Part shown: positions 44,477 to 55,432 of the stretch, in pieces
Layout: every line of letters begins with the position of its first letter
Numbering within the stretch: position 1 is the first letter of the stretch
Source: Epithemia pelagica
Taxonomy: Eukaryota > Bacillariophyta > Bacillariophyceae > Surirellales > Surirellaceae
Assembly (NCBI GenBank): GCA_946965045.2
Contig: OX337242.1
Coordinates: 62,001 to 126,000 of the forward strand
Reading direction: 5' to 3'
Length of the DNA: 64,000 nt
Notes under the pieces: model-generated
Seen by the model: the letters and a program-made list of their open reading frames with translations, nothing else
Databases searched by the model: none
What the model was told of the DNA's origin: nothing
Translations under genes and position numbers: made by a program

Positions 44477-46735
44477 TTAGCATTCAAACGGGGGCGGTTC
44501 TTGATCCGACGGTACTTTCCACAATCCATCGGGCAAGTACAAATAATTCGAATAGTCGTCTCGTGGTGGTTCTGGTCCATCATTATGTTGTCGATTATTC
44601 CACCGAGCATGCCGAGTGGCCACGAGTTGCATGGAAAAGCTTGAAACGGGGGTTCCAATAAACATTGCCGCATCCACGCCCAAAAAGTAATCGACAATCG
44701 AAGCCGACAAGATGGCGGCATGTCGCGCATGCCAGGAATGGACCGTCAGAGCCGATTGTCCCGCTTCGTGCACGGGAACCGTGCCATTCCACAAGCCCGT
44801 GTCACGAATGGTATTGAGAAGCTCCAAATTGTCCAGGGCCACGGCAGCCGTGGAGTCGGACGACGAAGCAGAGCCACGCATCCTCAGTGTTTGAACATGT
44901 CGTTCCAACAGGGGTCGATTCAAGACAAGCAAGACTCGATCAATGCCGGGTGGGGGACCCTGGGGGAAGGTCGTGTAGAGGTGTTGCACAATGTCACGCA
45001 ATTGGGTCACCTTGTACTGGGGACAATAGGGATGCACTTGCATATCGGGTTCAATGCGGGCATGCAAACACAGATAACCAGACGACGACGACGACGAAAT
45101 CGATGGAGTGGTTGGTACCATGCCTTGTTTGACCACTTCAATCATGCGTCTCAAGTCGGGATGAGGCTGTAAGGCGCCTTGCAAAATGGCCAAATCGGCC
45201 GCATGTCGTGGAGGGAGTTTTCGTTGCGGTGCTTGTAGGTTCTGTTGTTGTTTGTGTATGGTTTTTTGGGATTGTTCTTGTTCGAGTTGTTCGAGTTGGG
45301 GCCGTCGTCGTTGCTCGAGTTTCGCCGCCCCTTGCACTTGTTTGGTATAGGAACTGTAGCGCAAAAAGTAGACATGTTGCTTTTCCGACGCATAGGGACG
45401 CGTGGCATTGACAATTTGAATCCGTTTGACATGACGTCGTCGTCGATGAGCCGGGGTAATAACGTGTTGGACCGACGTGTGCCACCACAATTCCCCCTCC
45501 GTGCCGTGTCGTGTTTGTGTGGCCAAATGAATCATGCTGGCATCGCGTTGCACCAATTTGGGCAAGACGGGCTGGTCCTGCACCACGGCCGCATGGGTAT
45601 TCCAGTGCACGACATCAAACACTTGTTCATGCGGCCACGTCAAATTGTTGCCGTACAAGTCTTTCCACTGCAAACTGGGCAAGACGAGTTGGGTACAATT
45701 GCGAGTCGTGGCATCCATGACAAGGGCCGTAAAGGCCATGAGTTGATTGACAAAGCCGGCATAAAATTGCATTTGCACATAGGCCAACGTCTTGGCGTTG
45801 GGGTCGCCCACGGTCACGGCCTGAAGTTGATCGGCGTAGGACGAATTGGTGGTGGCAGACACAGTTGTGGCAGTGGTGTTGGTAATGTTGGAGGAGAACG
45901 ACGACGTTGGTGTGGAACGGGAGGAGGAAGAGGAAGAAGAAGAAGAATGACCCAGAGAGAGATTCGATTGCGGCGCCACTCGTTGTTGTGGTATTGTTCT
46001 GATTTCGGGAGAACTACTAGTACTCGTGGTGGTGGTGGACCAGGTGGTGGGCGTCGTTTCTTTCGGTTCTGGATGATGGTGAATCCCATCCGTCGTTGTC
46101 GTCGAAGAGAAGGAGGAGGATTGTGGAGACACCAAGGACGACACCTTGAACGACGAATCGACAGTACCAGCCGACAAGTGTTGTTGTCGTTGTGGTTGTG
46201 GGTTCTCCTCCTCCTCGTTGGCATTCCAACGACCAGTTGTGATGGTTGTGGTGGTTCCGCCACTGCTGGAACGAATCATGGCGGTGGCGATGGTTGAATC
46301 CGGACTCGTCGTCGTTATTGTCGTATTACTCCAAACGAGGGGTCTCCAGAGACAAACGACAAGAATGGCACTGCCCAAGGTCCAATTCAAGACGAGCATA
46401 ATGGTCCACTTCTTCGTTTTGTGCGTTCTCTTGTTGTTCTTGTTGCTGCTGGTCTTCTTCTTTTGTGGAAGAGGCCACCACTGCTTGGTCTTGGCTCGGT
46501 GGTTGTTGTCGTTGTCATTCTCCTCTCGAGTCATAGTGGTCGTCCCACCCGCGTTGCTGCTCAACAAAGAGAGACCCAAAGGTCCTTTTTTGGTGCTAGT
46601 AGTCGTAGGGTGATGGTTTCCGCGTGGGAGGCTGGTGGTGGAACGCCGTTGACTCGGTGTCGTCGTTTTTTTCTTTTTTTCCCTTGCGAGCGTGTGTGTT
46701 TGGAACCACTGTGTTTTGTGGTGGTTCGAATTCAA
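44477..46735 (-). CDS. O-fucosyltransferase-like type II membrane protein
   Basis: A 752-codon minus-strand frame. The N-terminal cytosolic part is Lys/Thr/Asn-rich, followed by one membrane segment (WTIMLVLNWTLGSAILVVCL, about residues 109-128) and a long Ser/Thr/Pro-rich stem. A catalytic-type domain spans about residues 310-740. It opens AYVQMQFYAGFVNQLMAFTA and holds GYLCLHARIEPDM near residue 557, the His-x-Arg type substrate/nucleotide motif of GDP-fucose O-fucosyltransferases. It ends with SIVDYFLGVDAAMFIGTPVS and SSFSMQLVATR. Members transfer fucose in the ER or Golgi. The exact reaction cannot be read here. In-frame ATGs downstream (for example 46534) could shorten the N-terminus. 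The family call rests on these motifs from memory. Confidence 0.65.
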   Translation of the reverse strand: MNSNHHKTQWFQTHTLAREKKKKTTTPSQRRSTTSLPRGNHHPTTTSTKKGPLGLSLLSSNAGGTTTMTREENDNDNNHRAKTKQWWPLPQKKKTSSNKNNKRTHKTKKWTIMLVLNWTLGSAILVVCLWRPLVWSNTTITTTSPDSTIATAMIRSSSGGTTTTITTGRWNANEEEENPQPQRQQHLSAGTVDSSFKVSSLVSPQSSSFSSTTTTDGIHHHPEPKETTPTTWSTTTTSTSSSPEIRTIPQQRVAPQSNLSLGHSSSSSSSSSRSTPTSSFSSNITNTTATTVSATTNSSYADQLQAVTVGDPNAKTLAYVQMQFYAGFVNQLMAFTALVMDATTRNCTQLVLPSLQWKDLYGNNLTWPHEQVFDVVHWNTHAAVVQDQPVLPKLVQRDASMIHLATQTRHGTEGELWWHTSVQHVITPAHRRRRHVKRIQIVNATRPYASEKQHVYFLRYSSYTKQVQGAAKLEQRRRPQLEQLEQEQSQKTIHKQQQNLQAPQRKLPPRHAADLAILQGALQPHPDLRRMIEVVKQGMVPTTPSISSSSSSGYLCLHARIEPDMQVHPYCPQYKVTQLRDIVQHLYTTFPQGPPPGIDRVLLVLNRPLLERHVQTLRMRGSASSSDSTAAVALDNLELLNTIRDTGLWNGTVPVHEAGQSALTVHSWHARHAAILSASIVDYFLGVDAAMFIGTPVSSFSMQLVATRHARWNNRQHNDGPEPPRDDYSNYLYLPDGLWKVPSDQEPPPFEC

Positions 46736-46986
46736 ACTCTCTCCTCCTCCATGACGATACTACCACCGCAATGCTGCTGGTAGTTCGTGTTGGATCTCTT
46801 CTGTCGTCAGGGTTGCGTTCCACAAACACGGACAGAACCAATGAGAGTTCGAGAGAGAACCTGTTGTTGTTGCAGACGAAAATGAAATGTCGCTCCCGAG
46901 ATTTTGTGGGGATGGTCCGGACATTTTTGCAAATTGATTGGGGAAAGTGAAAATCCTGGAACGCCGGCGCGTAACCCGAGAGAGGA

Positions 46987-47058
46987 CTGACCACTGACAG
47001 CTGACAGACAGACAGTCTGGCGCTGACCACCGACAGCTGACAGACAGACAGTCTGGCC
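46987..47058. repeat. 36-bp direct tandem duplication
   Basis: Units 46987-47022 and 47023-47058 differ at two positions. Each contains GACAGCTGACAGACAGACAG. They lie upstream of the O-fucosyltransferase-like gene, where they could affect its promoter. Confidence 0.9.
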
Positions 47059-47496
47059 TTCACATTATTTGCACGACGGACAGACGAACGACACAAACTA
47101 TCCGTCGTCGTGTCCTTCATCCTGCCTACTCCTACCTATCTTGGTAGATCTAGTTTGAATGTGTCGGAACCGCAATGGAAATGGACCGTTCCACTACTAC
47201 CTATCATAGTCTGGGAGGGACAGAGCAGATACTTCTCAAATGCACGGACATGTGGACTAATCATTTATATTCAATCAATTTTTTGTGGTTCTTGGTTGCG
47301 TTGTGGAGTGTGGTACTTGTGTTGGGTGTCTTGGGTTTTTTCCTTGCTTGGGTGGGTATCTCCGGATGGGGTCCCCAAAGAGCCTTGTCGTGCCTGTCTC
47401 TCTTGTGTGTGTGTATGTGCGTGCGTGTGTGTAGTTCCTGGTCATACTACTACGATTTTACGAGGACTCGGTTTCTTCTTCTTCTTTTTTGGTTGT

Positions 47497-47815
47497 TTAT
47501 GCCACATGCTTTTCTCGTTTTTCAAATTGTTTCGTCCCGGCCGTACGACGACGTTGAATTTGGGCAAAATGCTGTTCGCCCCGTGCCTTGCTGGCTCGTG
47601 CTTGAACGGCGGCTCCGGCCGTCATGCCGGAAAAGGCATCGCCCCGCGCCAAACGATCTTGCTTGGATTGGACTTTTTGAACGGCGGCCGAATACTTGAG
47701 ACAGGCCGCGGGCAAATCCGACACGGACGTGAGCAAATTGGCCAACTTGTCACAGGAATCCTGGTCGTAGTCGGGAGCGGGGGCACCTGTATAATATCGA
47801 GAAACAACCATGTGC

Positions 47816-47847
<32 letters not shown>

Positions 47848-48063
47848 AAGAACATGGAGTGAGACACAGTGGAGCCGTTGTACGAGGGACGACACGACAC
47901 GACACCCGGGGGCGAATGGGGGATTTTGGCAACCCAACGGCATGAAACAAAGTCGATACAAACGACGGGCTGGTGGTTGTGGGAGGATTGTGCAAAAGAG
48001 TTTGCCACCACTCTCACAACAAACAGAGTCGGGCAACGACTCGATGTGTGTGTGTGTGGCCAT
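47497..48063 (-). CDS. Small two-exon protein, unknown function
   Basis: Exon 1 48018-48063 encodes MATHTHIESLPDSVC plus one base. The intron 47787-48017 has donor GTGAGA and acceptor TACAG. Exon 2 47497-47786 restores the frame (phase 1) as CAPAPDYDQDSCDKLANLL, then SVSDLPAACLKYSAAVQKVQ and a Lys/Arg/Gln/Ala-rich helical end closing EKREKHVA. The total is 111 residues. Exon 2 has ordinary composition with mixed polar residues and no repeats, unlike the (CAA)n and Cys-run frames around it, which supports coding. Exon 1 is inferred only from phase and splice signals. An in-frame ATG at 48111 could extend it. No family is recognised. Confidence 0.45.
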
Positions 48064-50479
48064 GGGCGCCAGAAAGAAGAGGACAGTACCAGGTACCAGG
48101 AATCCATCCACTACAAACCAAGTGTCAACTCATCCATCCTTTGGGCTCGTAGTACTGCAGGCCTTTTTTGTTCTGTCTTGATGTGTGGTGGACCGTCCAT
48201 TCGACGTGACAGCGGAGCACGTGTCGATAGGGACCGTCCGTCGCGCCAACCGAATGGAGAAAACTATGGCACTGTATGTGTACTCCACACGAAAAACCCC
48301 TCCCTCGTTGGCACACTGGCTTGTGTGTTCCAATCCACGGATCGTCTTGGGTGTGTGTTTGTCGAAAAAGACACCAATAGAAGCCATGGTGTGGTTCCAG
48401 GAACCGTTCGTTTGCGCTCCATGGTTGCCATCCTTCATGGCACTCTCTGCTGCTCTTGTTCGATTGAGACACGTCGTCTCCCTCTTGTGTATGGAAAATG
48501 TTTTTGGGGGGTGACCCGTGTGGCGTCGTGGACTGTGTGGTTTGGTTCGTCGTTCGTATCATTCCCTGTGGTACTCCATGGTGGTTTCGTGCGGCTCCAC
48601 CAACTACCACCCAGAGGGGTTCCTCCAACGCCTTTCGATTGGTGTGCACCACACTTCATGGCCGGTCGTCGTGCCAAAAACCAGGAGAGAGACACTCCTG
48701 TCCATTCACCAGACTGTAGTAGCGAGAGAACGAGACTTGCTCACGACAATGGCTTTTGCAAAAAGGGGCCTTGGCTTCCTTCCGTGTCTCGTCGTCGTTT
48801 GGCAAACGATAATCACTGGGACTTTGTTCTCTCTCTCTCTATTCGTAGAGGAATCATCCATCCAATTCGACCGCCACTCCTATACTCTGCCATGAGCCAA
48901 GGAAACCCATGTTGCCGGACTTGGAGTCTCGTATCTCAACTAATGTAGAGTGTGCCTCCTTTTTGGCCCACTCACCACAACGACAACCAGAGAGCAAGAT
49001 CCAGAAGTTCAGGAGCGAACAAGAGTCGGCGTTCGTTTCTCGTTTGGTACCAAACATCCCACCAAAGAAAAGACGACTCGTGCGTCGTCGAATGGAGAGG
49101 GGGCGCGTTGCATTCGGTTGGTCGTTGCACGAGGCGAGACGGAGAGTGGAACCGTCACGAACAAAGACCAGACTCCTCCTCTCTTCTTTGGGACCACGCC
49201 AAGAGCAGTGTTGGGAATCCACACGACAAGCTCGTGTGTGTAGGTCGGTTTCAGTTGGTCTTGTCTTGTTATTTCGTGTTTTCATCTTGAAACAAGGAGA
49301 ACTGGACTCGATCAAACTCCATTTCACCTTCATCATCTTGGTCGAAGGAACCTCCAGATCCACAAGAGCAAACCACGACATCCCCCCTTATGATACTTGA
49401 TCCTACTGGAACGACCCCGCTCGTGTTTGTTGTGGAGATCCAAACTATACAGTTGCGTGTCACCGCCAGCAACACCCAAGAACCATCCTCGCCGTCCAAC
49501 AAACTCCACAACAGCATTCATTCAAACCTACCTTTTGCTGGAACTTTCATCTTTCAATGGTTGTTTCTACTGTCAAGAGATGATGATGATAAGGAAGAGG
49601 AACGAGAGATTGATAGATTGACACACCCTGCTGCTGTTGCTGTATCTTGACGATGATAGTTGGTGTCGTGGTTGAATGAATCCCCCCGACACGATCTTTC
49701 CGAAACGGGATAGGTGTCGTACGGTACGTACGTACCGCTCTCCATGCTCCCGGCTGGGAAGTTCCATGCAGCGCATCTGTCGAACCAACATGGAGAACTC
49801 AGGTAGCAAGCCTAGCTAGCAAGCCGGATGATGCAGCAGTTCGGGTTCGCACGATGACATCGGTCTCGGTGTCCTTGGCAGGTGGCATGGATGTTCTTCC
49901 TTCTTTTGTATGCTACCCCATCGGCGGCTAGCTACCTAGCAAAACAGATGCTCCTCTATTCGACAGACCACACCCGATCGCGCGCGTGCAATCACAACAG
50001 AAAACACTTTACGTGTCTCTCGTGAGCAACAGAGGTGCAAAGGCCATCGTCTCTCTTGGAAGGGTTGTCTATAGTATTGTCATGTCGCCCATGATCCATG
50101 TGCTTCAAGAACGCCTAGTAGGTTAGTAGTAGTAAGTTAATAATACTAGCCATTTTGGTTCGGGTTCCACCCTGTACCTGTTGGTTGGTTGTTCCGGGTC
50201 CAACCCACAAACAAAACCAACCAACCGACCATTCTTATAAAAAATATTGTGAATATAATAGTTGTATGGATCCACACGAGATTGATGATTCTTCATTCCA
50301 CACACAGCGGTTTCATGGTTGTCGCGCATCATTCCATTTGTTGTCGTGTAGTCGTCGCCAGATTGGTTTCGTACCAAACGTTTGTTTCATTCATTCTTTC
50401 TTGTTGTGTTCTTCTTCTTGTAGACTCGTGTGCTTGCTCTCCAGTAGATATCGAATGGTCCCACACCAATGGGTTTCTT
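48064..50479. other. Spacer upstream of the small gene and downstream of A15
   Basis: About 2.4 kb without a supported gene. A minus-strand frame at 49269-49517 (acidic end DQDDEGEMEFDRVQF) and a second one in another frame have some coding character but no start, splice partner or recognised domain. Confidence 0.35.
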
Positions 50480-50740
50480 TTAATTCCACGGGCTGGATTC
50501 GGCGAGTCCAGCGGCGGCTGCCAAACCGTTTCCTCCTTCTTGTTGGTTGTGGTGTTGGGTTTCAGTTTGTTCCTCCCCCGACAAGGGACAAAAGTCCTTG
50601 GGAGGAGCCATGACATGGGTCTATCATTGGTAGGTAGGTTATGAGGTCGTTTGTTGTCGTCGTACGTCGAAGCCAAAATCATGGCCCACCAAACCAACCG
50701 CCAAAAACAACACACAAACAAGACGAGTCATGAGCCATTC

Positions 50741-50772
<32 letters not shown>

Positions 50773-51660
50773 GAGCCACAAAATCAACCAATCATTCCCC
50801 AATCACAACACACACTCCATATATTCTCTCTCTCTCTCTCTCTAGTAGAGAGAGATACGTACCACGGTCAAGGGTCCAATATAGGTTCCCGGTTCCACAA
50901 CGGGATAAACGCTACAATCATTGGTAAAAATCCAGGTAATGTCCCATTCTTGCATGCGTCCATCGCGGCCGGGTCCCGTCATTTGGACATGGAGCGAGGC
51001 GGGCAAGACACAGGTTTCGGGCGAACACTGGTTATTTTGCATGGTCAAGATTACCGATTGGTACCAAAAGCCTTGTCCGCTCGTCAAGGTACCGTACAAG
51101 GTGGTGGGATTGACAATCCATTCGTGGACGGCATCGTATTCTTGCAAGCGAATCAATTCAATCGACAGCAATTCCGGCGTGGATTGATTCCACCGCACAT
51201 TGTTGGGTTTGGTATGCGGATGGGCATCCAGTTTCATGTCCGGCTTGTCATTGTGACGACCTTGTTGTTTGGACGATTGAATCATGCCCTGGCCCGGTTG
51301 GGGAAAGGAGACGCGACAACTCACTTGTTGAATGCCTCGCACCGGAGTAATGGGTTTGTGCACAAAGGCCTGGAGTGGTACATTGGTTTGTTGACAGGAG
51401 GTGCGACTAAAATCCAAGGCAAATTCCCACGCCGCCGGATGACAGGCACATTTTGGCAAGGGCTTGAGCGACCGGTGGGATTCCGTACTGGAAGTGGAGG
51501 CATTCGGGACCGAGTCGGATCGGAATTTGGGAGCACCACGACGCAATAAAGTTTGCGTGTGATTGGTCGTACGGGTGGCCTGACAAGAGGACGACCAGAA
51601 GGACAGCAACAACAAGAAGGAGAAAAGGAAAGAGACGGCACTTGTCGTGCGAGTTGTCAT
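50480..51660 (-). CDS. CACQP-family protein A15, member outside the main array
   Basis: Minus strand, exon 1 50863-51660 and exon 2 50480-50620, with a phase-0 intron 50621-50862 (donor GTACGT, acceptor GATAG). The signal peptide is MTTRTTSAVSFLFSFLLLLS, ending near SSCQA. Core: CACHPAAWEFALDFSRTSC (His for Gln in CACQP), QQTNV, VSC, IRLQEYD, SGQGFWYQSVI, CSPETCVLPASL (extra Cys pair), WIFTNDC and GTYIGPLTV. Exon 2 gives THVMAPPKDFCPLSGEEQTE and a Gln/Gly/Ala tail of about 25 residues. Length is 312 residues. It lies 15 kb from A14 and diverges from the 1,032-residue gene. A transposed or ancient member are both possible. Confidence 0.85.
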
Positions 51661-52333
51661 GGTTGTTTGCTTGTTTGTTTGTTGGAGGTACGGATATCTT
51701 TGGCTTGTGTGTCACCTCGCAAAACGCTCGTTCGGCTCGTTGTTGTTCCGCAACACAAGACGAAGATGACAGTTGTCGTATTGCATCGACTGTGTTTTAA
51801 GTGGATCGATTCGGTAGAATGCAGGTGATGCCAACAGAAATCTTTTGCCAACAGAGATATCCTCTGTTCGCTCAACAAATTGGAGGATGTTCGACGACAG
51901 ATTGTTGCAGTGTTCTCTTGTTTTTGTTGCGCACTCTCGTCTCTCCTCATTGTCTCTCCCCTCTCCCGGCTTTGGCTTGGACCAATCAAACCGAGACAGA
52001 GCTCTCGCCTCACGGCCACGACCCACGACAGTGTCGTGTCTTTTGGAAGGAACCCGGATGATCTTTTAAGCGACGGTGAAGCGACCACGTTTTGCGAATG
52101 ACAGACAGAAGAGGACAGCCGGCAGACAGACACATCGCTCAGGATCCTTTTGTGGGGTCGCCTTTTGCGCTTTGATGGATCTGTGCTGCTGGACAGCACC
52201 ACCATGGGAAAATAGTCTAATTCCATGCTCTTTCTGTTTGGAAATCGGTAGATCATTCTGTCTCTTTGTCTCTTGGAATACCAACCACAGCAACCAGCCA
52301 AAAAACACTTCTAGTCATAATCCCATCAGCATC
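51661..52333. promoter_or_regulatory. Divergent region of A15 and the 1,032-residue gene
   Basis: This 673-bp gap between opposing starts presumably contains both promoters. The downstream gene's frame is open back to 52076, but that part has no coding character. Confidence 0.4.
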
Positions 52334-55300
52334 ATGTTTCGTCGAACGGTCCCCCGGTACGAAATGATTACGACCTGGCACGGCCAACGGCGCGTCTTGA
52401 AACAGCCCATGGACCCGTACACGTACATGAAACGAGGCACAGAAACGGGCGTGTTCAGGACGGGCGATGAAATTGATGCCATGTTGACGCAACGCAAATT
52501 GCAACGCGATCCCGTCAAGCAAGTCATGCGTCGGTTTCGGCAAGACATTGTGCGTGGCGCCTTTATTCACGATTATCCCGATGAATATCGCATTGTTCGA
52601 CAACATCCCCCACCGCCCTTTGCGGGAATCATTTCCAAGGTGCAATTGCGACGCTGGAACCATGAAGAACGACTGCAACAATTGGCGTGGAAGAAACAAT
52701 TGCAAGACATGGAACGATATGGCACGGACGGCCCGTTTGCGCCCGACTGTTATCCACCCCATGCCAGTTACCATGCCACGCAGCAACGGGGGACGCCGCA
52801 ACAACGGGTCAATGACTTGACGCAACAGTACATTCAACGGTATCACGAACAACAAAACGATCCAAATCATACTCATAATCCCACCGTCACGGTCCGTCCC
52901 CATTCCGACAATCCGCACTTGTACAATACCGGTGCCCCGCTGTCGTCGGAAGAATATTATCGACGCTTGTTGGGTGTGCCCAAGGCGAAAACGGCCACAA
53001 CCGGTGTGCATCGCAAGACGCACGGTCATTCCTTGAACCAAGCCACGCGCGATGCCCTGGGCATTCCCTACGATCATCCCAATAGTATCAGTGCCATGAA
53101 GGCCTATCAAGCCGCCTTGATACATTATCAGCTCGAACTTGACCAAGAACGAAAACAAGCGCACGACAAGGACCAGAACAAGAAGGACAAGAACAAACAA
53201 CCAAGTCCGGAACAAGTCGAACAAGCCACCATGCAGCAAGTGGATGACATGCTCGAACAAGCGGCCCAAGAAGAATATCATCAAGCGGCACATGTCTTGA
53301 TGCAAGCACGAGCCCTGCGCCGGCGGCCGCGGAGCAACGATTCCACCGATGATTCGCCATCCATTGCCATTGGACCTCGTACGACCATGGCCGATTTGGT
53401 CCAACAGTATCAAGGTCAAACGCACCAGTCGTGGCGTCGCTTGATGCGCGGCGGTCGCAAAGTACATGCCCAAGAACCGCAAACGGCGGCCGGAGATCCC
53501 GTGGATTGGGGAACCTTGTCGGATCGGACCAATCGATTGTGGCAACGGGTTGTGCAACAAGATTCTCAATTGTCCTCCAAATCACAAGCACCCAAAGATT
53601 ATTTGGGTTCGGTGCCACCCGATCCCACTGGCGAACGGGAACGACAAGTCGTTCTGGAGGAAGCCATGCGTCGTGCCGGAGGACCGCAAGCCGTTTTTGC
53701 AGCGGACGACAAAAAGGACACGCCCCCAACCACGCCATCCGGAACCACCACAGCCTTGGACCATGTCTTTACCAATGTCTTGCACGCGGAACCGCGCGTC
53801 TTGGAGGGCATGATGCGCTGGTCGCAACGCTTGCAGGCCGTGCCGTACTTGCAATGGACGGTGGGAGCTGCCGTCGCCTTGGATCATTGGATTGCCCGGC
53901 AAGTCTTGGGCCTGTCGGAACCCACCTGGCAAGCCGTGTTGCATGGGACGACCGAGGATCCGGCTCTGGCATCGCGCGGGGACCAAATTTTGCAAGCCCG
54001 ACAAGCCCTCTTTCCCGAAACCAGTACCGAACACGAATCGGCCGTGGAACAAGAAGACGGAGATGAAGAAGAACACCAAGACGAGGCGATTGCGAAACGC
54101 ACCGAATTGGAAGCCCAAAAATTGCAAGAACAACAGCAGCAAGAACAACCAGAACAACCACCCGGCATGGAGGGTTCGCCCAATTCAGCCGTGGAGGATT
54201 TGTTGAGTTCCTTGGGCGACTTGGCGCGTCCCAACCACACGAACAAAAACAGCCAGACGACGACGACGACCACTGCTACAACGCCCACTGCTACAACGCC
54301 CACTGCAACAATGCGTCCCCACACACTTCCTGAAGTCAATGCCCAAGTGGATGAAATTATGGATGAATTGCAAGATTGGCGTCGCTTGCATCAATCGGAA
54401 CAACCCTATGACGAATGGGATGCGACCCAACAGAATAAACTCAATGACTGGATCACGTCCAAATTTGTCCCCCTCTGCGGTACCGGGAACCACCAAGCGC
54501 ACGAGGTGGATTTGCCCGCGACCCGCGAGGCCTTGTTGAATGCTCCGCCCATTTCGCGACAAGAATCGCAAGCCTTTTGGTCCAATTTGCAAGACGAACA
54601 AGATGCCGTTGATTTGTTGGAACGCATGCGTCGCGATGGACCGCCTCCCACGGCCCGCAACTTGTTGCAAACGTCGTTTTGGGAATTGAGTCACAAGGAC
54701 CAATTGGATCAATTGCTCAATTTGGGTGCCATTCGACCCCTGCTCGAAGAATATACCAAGGAATCGGATCGACGCGCCTTTTTGCAAAAATATGGCGACA
54801 TTCTCCTGACCGGTGTCCCCTTGGAACATTTGGTCCCCGATCCAGAAGGATCGATTGGATTGGAGGAATTGCAACAAGTCGTCCAAGATCAATATACCCA
54901 AGGTGGGATGGAAGGAGGATTGGATGCCGAATGGATGAAGGAATTGAACAAATTCTTGACCAGTACGAAGACGACTGCTCGTACGTTGAATTCCTCCCGA
55001 TCCTCGTCCCTTCCGACTCGGTTCCGAATCGAACGTATTCCCTACCGCGGAACCCTCGGCGATGCGGACGACGACGATACGAACGACCATAGTTCCAAGG
55101 ATCCCGCCCATTCCGAATTGCTCTTGTCACGAGCCTTGTTCAAGGCCTGGAATACGCACAAGGCGAATCGTGCCCAATACGAAGAAACCTTGTTCCGGGA
55201 ACACCAATTGGGCTTGGACTATGATCACCCCCCTCAAGTCCAGACAGAGGAGGACCTGGCCGACCTGGAAGACGACGATTCAAACAAGAAAAAAAAGAAA

Positions 55301-55432
55301 AAGAAGAGGACGAGAAGGTCGCATGGATCCGTCTTGAATCAATACGAAGTGGAAAAAGTACGAGAATATGAGGCCCGCATGAGCAAACGATTCCCCCTTC
55401 CACCCGGAGCACCCAGTCATTGGTACAAGTAG
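52334..55432 (+). CDS. Uncharacterised 1,032-residue hydrophilic protein
   Basis: The start at 52334 (MFRRTVPRYEMITTWHGQRR) is preferred over the open frame to 52076 because coding-like composition begins here. I do not recognise a family. The N-terminal 200 residues are rich in Arg, Gln, Tyr and His (VKQVMRRFRQDIVRGAFIHD, RRWNHEERLQQLAWKKQLQD). The middle has Gln/Glu helical stretches, an acidic segment and a Thr-rich run (ACG/ACT repeats near 54257-54310). A Lys run (near 55287-55310) precedes a conserved-looking C-terminus (SKRFPLPPGAPSHWYK). No membrane segment is seen. The basic N-terminus could target it to an organelle, and an organellar ribosome- or RNA-associated role is only a guess. 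It diverges from A15. Confidence 0.7.
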   Translation: MFRRTVPRYEMITTWHGQRRVLKQPMDPYTYMKRGTETGVFRTGDEIDAMLTQRKLQRDPVKQVMRRFRQDIVRGAFIHDYPDEYRIVRQHPPPPFAGIISKVQLRRWNHEERLQQLAWKKQLQDMERYGTDGPFAPDCYPPHASYHATQQRGTPQQRVNDLTQQYIQRYHEQQNDPNHTHNPTVTVRPHSDNPHLYNTGAPLSSEEYYRRLLGVPKAKTATTGVHRKTHGHSLNQATRDALGIPYDHPNSISAMKAYQAALIHYQLELDQERKQAHDKDQNKKDKNKQPSPEQVEQATMQQVDDMLEQAAQEEYHQAAHVLMQARALRRRPRSNDSTDDSPSIAIGPRTTMADLVQQYQGQTHQSWRRLMRGGRKVHAQEPQTAAGDPVDWGTLSDRTNRLWQRVVQQDSQLSSKSQAPKDYLGSVPPDPTGERERQVVLEEAMRRAGGPQAVFAADDKKDTPPTTPSGTTTALDHVFTNVLHAEPRVLEGMMRWSQRLQAVPYLQWTVGAAVALDHWIARQVLGLSEPTWQAVLHGTTEDPALASRGDQILQARQALFPETSTEHESAVEQEDGDEEEHQDEAIAKRTELEAQKLQEQQQQEQPEQPPGMEGSPNSAVEDLLSSLGDLARPNHTNKNSQTTTTTTATTPTATTPTATMRPHTLPEVNAQVDEIMDELQDWRRLHQSEQPYDEWDATQQNKLNDWITSKFVPLCGTGNHQAHEVDLPATREALLNAPPISRQESQAFWSNLQDEQDAVDLLERMRRDGPPPTARNLLQTSFWELSHKDQLDQLLNLGAIRPLLEEYTKESDRRAFLQKYGDILLTGVPLEHLVPDPEGSIGLEELQQVVQDQYTQGGMEGGLDAEWMKELNKFLTSTKTTARTLNSSRSSSLPTRFRIERIPYRGTLGDADDDDTNDHSSKDPAHSELLLSRALFKAWNTHKANRAQYEETLFREHQLGLDYDHPPQVQTEEDLADLEDDDSNKKKKKKKRTRRSHGSVLNQYEVEKVREYEARMSKRFPLPPGAPSHWYK

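Noticed and set aside
49269-49517. Minus-strand frame with beta-propeller-like and acidic segments
   Set aside because: Two different frames look equally plausible, no start or splice partner was found, and no family motif is clear.
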